A model generated the notes under the pieces. The model saw nothing but the letters and a program-made list of their open reading frames with translations. It made no database searches and was not told where the DNA came from. From contig CAVWNY010000004.1 in assembly GCA_963756545.1 (NCBI GenBank), forward strand, positions 1 to 64,000: a stretch of DNA of 64,000 nucleotides, written 5' to 3'. Positions 58,633 to 64,000 of the stretch are shown in pieces. Position 1 is the first letter of the stretch. Each line of letters starts with the position of its first letter. Made by a program: the position numbers and the translations under genes. The DNA comes from DATFDN01 sp963756545. GTDB taxonomy: Bacteria; Pseudomonadota; Alphaproteobacteria; Acetobacterales; Acetobacteraceae.

Positions 58633-59154
58633 ATGGCGATCACCGCCGAATACCTCGGGATGACGCTGCGGCTAAGCGATCTGGAGGTCGAGAACCTGGA
58701 GTATTTCGGCCACTGCGCCGCGCACGACTTCCACTTGCAGCAATGCGAGGAGTGCCATCTGCTGCGCTATCCGCCGACGACCGCCTGCCCGTGGTGCGCC
58801 AGCCCGCGGGCGCGCTGGACGCGGGTGGAAGGCAAGGGCGCGGTGCATTCCTATACGGAGGTGCATCACGCCATCCAGCAACAGTTCAAGCCGTTCACGC
58901 CGTACATGGTCCTGCTGGTCGATCTCGACACACAGAAGGGCCAGCCGAGCGAGCACGAGGCGCTGCGTGTCGTCGGCAACCTCGTGATGTTGGACGGCAA
59001 GCTGGCTCCCCCCGATCAGGTGCGAAGCGTCGGCATAGGCACGCGCGTGCGGATGGCGTTCACCGACGTCGCTCCCGGCCTGTCGCTGCCGCAATGGACG
59101 ATCGACGAGGATGCGGCGCAGCCGGCCAAGCCATGGCGCTATCCGCAGGAGTGA
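58633..59154 (+). CDS. DUF35 OB-fold/zinc-ribbon acyl-CoA-associated protein
   Basis: This 173-aa protein has a rubredoxin-like zinc ribbon (CEECHLLRYPPTTACPWC, two CxxC pairs) followed by an OB-fold domain (WTRVEGKGAVHSYTEVHH, then YMVLLVDLD). DUF35 proteins bind thiolase-like partners and acyl-CoA, guiding substrate or forming aldolase or dehydratase complexes. The ATG at 58633 follows GAGGGGAACGAGAC; longer upstream frames overlap the thiolase gene. Two genes of this type side by side are the standard unit. Confidence 0.93.
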   Translation: MAITAEYLGMTLRLSDLEVENLEYFGHCAAHDFHLQQCEECHLLRYPPTTACPWCASPRARWTRVEGKGAVHSYTEVHHAIQQQFKPFTPYMVLLVDLDTQKGQPSEHEALRVVGNLVMLDGKLAPPDQVRSVGIGTRVRMAFTDVAPGLSLPQWTIDEDAAQPAKPWRYPQE

Positions 59155-59198
59155 ACTTGACCCCCGCACGCGCGCCGGCTTATCAGATCGGCGGCTTT

Positions 59199-59273
59199 GG
59201 GCGCGTAGCTCAGCGGGAGAGCATTCGCTTCACACGCGAAGGGTCACAGGTTCAATCCCTGTCGCGCCCACCA
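59199..59273 (+). tRNA. tRNA-Val (CAC)
   Basis: A complete 75-nt cloverleaf including CCA. The acceptor GGGCGCG pairs with CGCGCCC. The anticodon stem TTCGC/GCGAA encloses the loop TTCACAC with anticodon CAC at 59231-59233, and the T-arm has GGTTCAATCC. It decodes GTG. Confidence 0.97.
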
Positions 59274-59566
59274 CCGCTAGGGTCAGAACCCCCCGTTTCG
59301 GATTGAAAGCGGGGACTTCGCCTGCCGGTACAGTCCCCGCAGGGCAACTTGCAGAAGTTATGACCGACAGGTCCCGGCTCCGCCCCGGCAAAGGGCAGCG
59401 GCCTACTCGGAACCTTGGTTCACGCATGTGCGCGAACGGGGCGGGAAAGCCCGCGCCGCCTGCGGCGGCCGAACTGTCCATCAACTCGCCGCGACACGCG
59501 CGTTGCCAGGTGGTAATGCCGTCGGCGGCGCACCTTAATCGGTGTTAACGCAAGGGGGGAACCGCG
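59274..59566. other. intergenic region without a supported gene
   Basis: The 293 nt between tRNA-Val and the secreted beta-propeller gene hold only frames that run across the tRNA or lack ribosome sites. Just before the next gene, GGTGTTAACGCAAGGGGGGAACC looks like a leader with a strong GGGGG ribosome site. The region should contain the promoter of that gene, but no clear sigma-70 boxes are visible. Confidence 0.5.
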
Positions 59567-60709
59567 ATGACACCGAGATTGAATGAGGCTACCCGCGCCG
59601 TGTCGCTCGCCGTGCTCGGCGTGATGGTTTCCATCGGCGCCGCGTCGGCGCAGACACCTGCCGCCGGTCCCGGGCCGAGTGGCGCCGCACCGGCCGCAGG
59701 TACAGCGCAGCCGCCGGCAGCTTCCACAGCCGAACCGGTGCAGCCCTGGGGACTGCCCCCGCCGCCGCCCGGCGTTGGACCGGTCTCGCTATTTGCCGAC
59801 ATTCACGACACCCCGCAAGGCAAGTTCCTGGAGGGCGGGGCATTCGACGATGCTGGCAATTTCTGGTTCGTCGCCATCGGCTCTGGTTGGATTTCGTACC
59901 TGACGCCCCAGGGCAAGCTGGTTCCGGTTGTCAACTGCAACCCACCAACGGAACTCGGATTTGCGTGCGAGCCGCAAGGCACACGTTGGCACGATGGCAA
60001 GCTCTATTTGACCACGCGCCATCTTGGCATCCTTGTCTATGATCCGCAGACCAAGCGTCTGAGTTCACTGGTCGCCACCTATCGCAACCAGCTATTCAAG
60101 GGACCCAACGACCTCGATTTCGACGCCGAGGGCAATCTCTATTTCACCGATCCGTGGGGGACAGGGCCCGGACCCGACACGGCAGACCGCATGGGCGCGG
60201 TTTACCAATACTCAACCCAGGGTGTGCTCCGGCGCATCATCTCGAACGGTTACTTCCCGAATGGGATCGCCGTTTCGCCCGATGACGGCACGCTGGCCGT
60301 GGCCGACTATTCCGGCAACCGGATGCTTTACTACTCCTTTCTGAACGGACCGAACGCGGCCTGCACCTTGTGTGCAAAGGATCCGCAGCACCTGACCTTC
60401 TTCTTCGTCACGGCCGGCAGCTACAACCCCGGCAATGGCGGCCCCGACGGTATCCACTATGACGTGCATGGGGATCTCTGGGCGCAGCTCGGCATTGGCG
60501 GAATCATCGAATTTGACAAGCGAGGCGTGATTCTCGGTTACGTGCCGCTGCCAAACGGCGACGCGTCAGCAACCAACTTCGCCTTCGGAGGTCCCAATAA
60601 TCAGTATATCTACATGGAGGGCGCGGTCAGCGGAACGGTCTGGCGCTTCAAGGCACCCTATCCGGGGCTGATCGGCCCAGGCGGGGCGCGGCAGCCGGCG
60701 CAGCCCTGA
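59567..60709 (+). CDS. secreted SMP-30/gluconolactonase-like beta-propeller protein
   Basis: This 380-aa protein has a signal peptide (AVSLAVLGVMVSIGAASAQ) and a Pro/Ala-rich linker to about residue 65. The six-bladed propeller of the SMP-30/strictosidine-synthase superfamily follows: GPNDLDFDAEGNLYFTDPWG, then PNGIAVSPDDGTLAVADYSG and GGPDGIHYDVHGDLWAQLGI carry the metal-ligand Asn/Asp positions. Such enzymes hydrolyse lactones or are periplasmic sugar-acid lactonases; the substrate is unknown. Two closely placed cysteines (NAACTLCAKD) may form a disulfide. A single gene. Confidence 0.85.
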   Translation: MTPRLNEATRAVSLAVLGVMVSIGAASAQTPAAGPGPSGAAPAAGTAQPPAASTAEPVQPWGLPPPPPGVGPVSLFADIHDTPQGKFLEGGAFDDAGNFWFVAIGSGWISYLTPQGKLVPVVNCNPPTELGFACEPQGTRWHDGKLYLTTRHLGILVYDPQTKRLSSLVATYRNQLFKGPNDLDFDAEGNLYFTDPWGTGPGPDTADRMGAVYQYSTQGVLRRIISNGYFPNGIAVSPDDGTLAVADYSGNRMLYYSFLNGPNAACTLCAKDPQHLTFFFVTAGSYNPGNGGPDGIHYDVHGDLWAQLGIGGIIEFDKRGVILGYVPLPNGDASATNFAFGGPNNQYIYMEGAVSGTVWRFKAPYPGLIGPGGARQPAQP

Positions 60710-60749
60710 GTCGCTGCTCGGCAAGAGCCGCGCGGGCGGTGCACCTCGC

Positions 60750-60950
60750 TCAGTATCCGATCTTGTGGGCCAGTTCCTCGCGCCAGCGCCGGCTTGATCC
60801 GGGCTCGACCGCGCGTTTGGTCTCGGAATCCAGGATTTCCGGCTCGCAGTCGGGTTGCTCGCGCATCACCTCCCGCGCGCGCGCCAGCGCCTCGTCGAGC
60901 GTGGGGAAGCTCGCGACGTGGCGGCGGTCGATGTGCAGCTCAAAGGCCAT
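60750..60950 (-). CDS. small 66-aa hypothetical protein
   Basis: This 66-aa protein has no signal peptide. It has an N-terminal beta strand (MAFELHIDRRHVASF), then a helix (LDEALARAREVMREQ) and a basic C-terminus (SRRWREELAHKIGY), like small cytosolic alpha/beta proteins. Coding-like composition, a defined ATG and position 26 nt ahead of the HugZ-like gene end support a real gene. I do not recognise a family or function. Confidence 0.6.
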   Translation of the reverse strand: MAFELHIDRRHVASFPTLDEALARAREVMREQPDCEPEILDSETKRAVEPGSSRRWREELAHKIGY

Positions 60951-60976
60951 GGCGGTTCTCCGGGTTGGCGATGGGA

Positions 60977-61747
60977 TCAGAACGAGCGGCGGCGCGGCTG
61001 GGTTTCGTGTCCTGCAGCGGCCATCCCCGGACGCGCCAGCCGCGCCAGCTCGCGCCGAACGTCCTCGAGGGAGTTAGCTGGCGCGGACCAGGCGACGCGC
61101 ACCACGCGCTCCCCGAGCGCCAGATCACACCCGTCCACGTCGGCCGTCACCATCCGCCACTCCCCGGCCGTGCCCGCGATGCGCGCCAGCGTGTCCGGGT
61201 GGTCGTGGTTGCAGTGCGCCATGATGTCCGGCTCGGCCGTCAGGAGGGCGGCAACCGCCGCCGGGTCCGGCGCAAGATCGGCTGCCCGCAGCCGCGCCGC
61301 GCGCGCGAAGCCGCCGACCAGCAGCCCGCCTATCGGGCGCATCCGCCAGAGCCGGAAATCGCCGAACCCGGCGTAGAGGCCGGCATAGGGATGGACCGCG
61401 AGATAACGCGCCTTGAGCGCCGGGTCGTCCTCCGGTTCGGCCAACCCCGTCAGGGTGATGCGTGGCGCGGTCTGCGGGTTGACCTCCTCCGGCGCTCCTG
61501 CCACGAGGACGGCGCAGCGTGGGTCGGCGCGCAGGTGGCGCGTGTGTTCCGCGAGGTCCGATAGTAGCAGCAGCACGGACCCGTCCGGCGCCGCCGCGGG
61601 CGTGACGAGGGAGGCGAAGGGCTGCTTGCCCGCCTCGCCAGGGGCGGAAATACCGGCAGTGGAGGTCGCCAGCGTCCCCGCACGCGCGGCGCGCAGCAGG
61701 CACCGGCCGACGAAACCCGCGCCCTCGTTGCCGCTTGCTGTCGCCAT
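60977..61747 (-). CDS. HugZ-like heme-utilization/PNPOx-fold protein
   Basis: This 256-aa protein combines a split-barrel flavin-binding fold of the pyridoxamine-phosphate-oxidase type (LLRAARAGTLATSTA, PFASLVTPAAAPDGSVLLLL, LSDLAEHTRHLRADPRCAVL) with a C-terminal DUF2470-type domain (IMAHCNHDHPDTLARIAG). This is the architecture of HugZ-type heme oxygenases, which release iron from heme. The full set of heme-binding residues cannot be confirmed by eye, so it may be a paralogue with another small-molecule role. Single gene ahead of the divergent chvI. Confidence 0.85.
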   Translation of the reverse strand: MATASGNEGAGFVGRCLLRAARAGTLATSTAGISAPGEAGKQPFASLVTPAAAPDGSVLLLLSDLAEHTRHLRADPRCAVLVAGAPEEVNPQTAPRITLTGLAEPEDDPALKARYLAVHPYAGLYAGFGDFRLWRMRPIGGLLVGGFARAARLRAADLAPDPAAVAALLTAEPDIMAHCNHDHPDTLARIAGTAGEWRMVTADVDGCDLALGERVVRVAWSAPANSLEDVRRELARLARPGMAAAGHETQPRRRSF

Positions 61748-61816
61748 GTTGCGTTCACCTCGTGTCCGCGATGCGCCACAAAGGCTCGGGGGACGTGGCC
61801 CGAAGGGAATGAGAAG

Positions 61817-62518
<702 letters not shown>

Positions 62519-62519
62519 G

Positions 62520-64000
62520 TTGCTCCAGCGCCTGGCCGGGCGGCCGTCCCCCGAGCTGCCGGCGCTCCCGGGGGCACCGCCTGGCGCCGAGCGGCCGCGG
62601 CTCCGCTGGGTCTCCCCCCTGCTGCGCCGCATCCTGCTCGTCAACGCGCTGCCTCTCCTCCTGCTCGTCGTGGCGCTGCTCTACCTCGACCAGTATCAAA
62701 ACGGATTGCTGGAGGCCGAGGTTTCGGCGTTGCGGGAGCAGGCGCGCATCTTCGCGGGCGCGCTGGCCGAGAGCGCGGTCAGCGTCGCCAACCCGACCGA
62801 TCCGCGACTGGTCCCCGACATCGCCCGCCCGCTGCTCTATCGCCTGACCGAACCGAGCCCCGATGCGGAGGCGAAGCTGTATGCGCCCGACGGCGCGCTG
62901 ATCGCGGATTCGCGCGTGCATGAAGGGCCGAAGGGAGCGCAGCGCGAACCGCTTCCGCCGGCGGTCAATCGCGGGGCCGTGCTGGGCGCGATCGGCTGGG
63001 TGTATAACAAGGTGCTCGCGCTGCTGCCGCAGAGGACGCCGACGCATGTCGATCTTACGCCGGGAGGCGCCGGGCTGGAGTGGCAACCCGACGTGAAGGA
63101 GGAGCTGCGCCTGTCCAGCTCCGAAAAGAGCCGCGAAACGCCGCCATACATCCGCCGCACGATCGACGACCGCCTGCTGGTCACGGTCGCCGTGCCGGTC
63201 GAGCGCGACAGGCACACCGTCGGCATCATCCTGCTGACGCGCGAGGCGCGGGAGGTGGATGCGAGCCTGTTCGCCATCCGCATCTCCATCCTGGCGCTGT
63301 TCGGCCTCGCGCTCGGGCTCACGGTGCTGCTGTCGTGGTATCTATCGCGGACCATCGCGCGGCCCATCCTCCAGCTCGCCTCCGCCGCCGCCGAGATGCG
63401 CGAAGGCCAGGGCCGAACCGGCAGCGTGCCGCGCGCGCTGCTCGTCCGCGGCGACGAGGTGGGCACGCTGGCCGTCGCGCTAGCGGATTCGGCGGCGGCG
63501 CTATGGCACCGGATGGACGCGATCGAGCGCTTCGCGGCCGACGTGGCGCACGAGATCAAGAACCCACTCAGCTCTATCCGCAGCGCCATCGAGACGTTGC
63601 GCCGGATTGAGGACCAGACCCGTCAGAAGCAGCTTCTGGCGATCATCACCGACGACGTGACCCGGCTCGACCGCCTCATCAGCGACGTGGCCGATGCCTC
63701 GCGGGTGGATGCCGAACTGTCGCGCGTGGTGACCGAGCGGGTGGACATCGCGCCCATCCTGCGCACCCTGAAGGAGTTGCAGGACGCTACGCGCGGCGAC
63801 GAGGAGCCATGGATCGACCTCGACGGCCCCGACAGCGGCCTCGTCGTGCGCGGCGTGGAAGACCGGCTCGTGCAGGTCTTCCGGAATATCATCGCCAACG
63901 CGGAATCGTTCAGCCCGCCGCGCGGACGCGTCGCGATCACCGCCCGCGAGAGCGGCGGCATCATCAAGATCACGGTGGACGACGACGGGCCGGGTATCCC
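62520..64000 (+). CDS. chvG: two-component sensor histidine kinase ChvG (5' part)
   Basis: The gene is open to the window end (493+ codons), with no stop reached. It starts at TTG (62520), 6 nt after AAGGAG in the end of chvI; no ATG or GTG is available nearby. It has a first membrane segment (LLRRILLVNALPLLLLVVAL), a periplasmic sensor domain (to about residue 250), then TM2 (LFGLALGLTVLLSWY), HAMP (ILQLASAAAEMREG), HisKA with H344 in VAHEIKNPLSSIR, and the beginning of HATPase (NIIANAESFSPP, then DDDGPGI). ChvG phosphorylates ChvI in response to acid or envelope stress. Confidence 0.94.
   Translation, partial: MLQRLAGRPSPELPALPGAPPGAERPRLRWVSPLLRRILLVNALPLLLLVVALLYLDQYQNGLLEAEVSALREQARIFAGALAESAVSVANPTDPRLVPDIARPLLYRLTEPSPDAEAKLYAPDGALIADSRVHEGPKGAQREPLPPAVNRGAVLGAIGWVYNKVLALLPQRTPTHVDLTPGGAGLEWQPDVKEELRLSSSEKSRETPPYIRRTIDDRLLVTVAVPVERDRHTVGIILLTREAREVDASLFAIRISILALFGLALGLTVLLSWYLSRTIARPILQLASAAAEMREGQGRTGSVPRALLVRGDEVGTLAVALADSAAALWHRMDAIERFAADVAHEIKNPLSSIRSAIETLRRIEDQTRQKQLLAIITDDVTRLDRLISDVADASRVDAELSRVVTERVDIAPILRTLKELQDATRGDEEPWIDLDGPDSGLVVRGVEDRLVQVFRNIIANAESFSPPRGRVAITARESGGIIKITVDDDGPGI

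Noticed and set aside
59230..59484. An 84-codon minus-strand frame ending in GATGIEPVTLRV
   Set aside because: It runs antisense across the tRNA-Val gene. This ending is a well-known artefact of translating tRNA sequence and there is no ribosome site.

Overview
This is a high-GC window that reads as an alphaproteobacterial chromosome, most likely Rhodospirillales/Acetobacteraceae. That placement is inferred from gene content: an alphaproteobacterial-type tsaE-addB-addA-trxA operon, a ChvG-ChvI two-component pair, a consensus EcfG (general stress sigma factor) promoter, an ELM1-family gene and entericidin. Most of the window is tightly packed, with 1-4 nt start/stop overlaps inside operons and three tRNA genes (Pro-CGG, Gly-TCC, Val-CAC).

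Layout. 0-8.3 kb: the end of a TRAP transporter, an orphan Phd antitoxin followed by the last 26 codons of its lost VapC toxin, an RND efflux pump with its adaptor, a two-subunit ThDP decarboxylase and a secreted SH3 protein. 8.4-17.8 kb: housekeeping (tRNA-Pro, entericidin, trxA, addA, addB, tsaE, ferredoxin-NADP reductase, peptidoglycan-binding protein). 17.8-23.6 kb: class II aldolase, FAD oxidoreductase, trehalose-6-phosphate synthase, a GT4 glycosyltransferase and a BON-domain protein, partly a stress group. 23.9-32.9 kb: a 2-oxoacid:ferredoxin oxidoreductase (two subunits) with a GltD-like flavoprotein, then a tandem-domain CoA-transferase and an acyl-CoA carboxylase beta subunit. 33.0-38.1 kb: an ArsB-family transporter, an NtrC-type sigma-54 activator, its sensor kinase and a secreted duplicated-domain protein preceded by a near-consensus sigma-54 promoter and upstream dyads. 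This is the best candidate for an undescribed self-contained regulatory unit.

38.2-49.5 kb: tRNA-Gly, a 627-aa protein of unknown family, an AbrB-type antitoxin next to a broken PIN toxin, an ELM1-family protein, a D-threonine-aldolase-type PLP enzyme, a secreted 11-residue-repeat protein with a PRC-barrel partner under a perfect EcfG-type promoter, a peroxiredoxin, YqgE, an AlgI-type O-acyltransferase with an SGNH-like partner, and a frameshifted metallo-beta-lactamase-fold hydrolase. 49.8-59.2 kb: an accessory catabolic region holding two CoA-transferase genes, a cyclase, a complete class I P450 set (reductase, ferredoxin and a frameshifted P450), a luciferase-like monooxygenase and a thiolase-like/DUF35 pair. 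59.2-64 kb: tRNA-Val, a secreted beta-propeller, a HugZ-like protein, then chvI and the start of chvG.

Two whole-window patterns stand out. First, three otherwise intact genes (tsaE, the MBL hydrolase and the P450) each carry one single-base length change in or beside a short run of identical bases. This looks more like sequencing error than decay. Second, a modular palindromic repeat family recurs between genes, once as one copy nested inside another, and a different GC-rich palindrome is embedded in frame inside a CoA-transferase gene. Both toxin-antitoxin loci keep the antitoxin and have lost most of the toxin.
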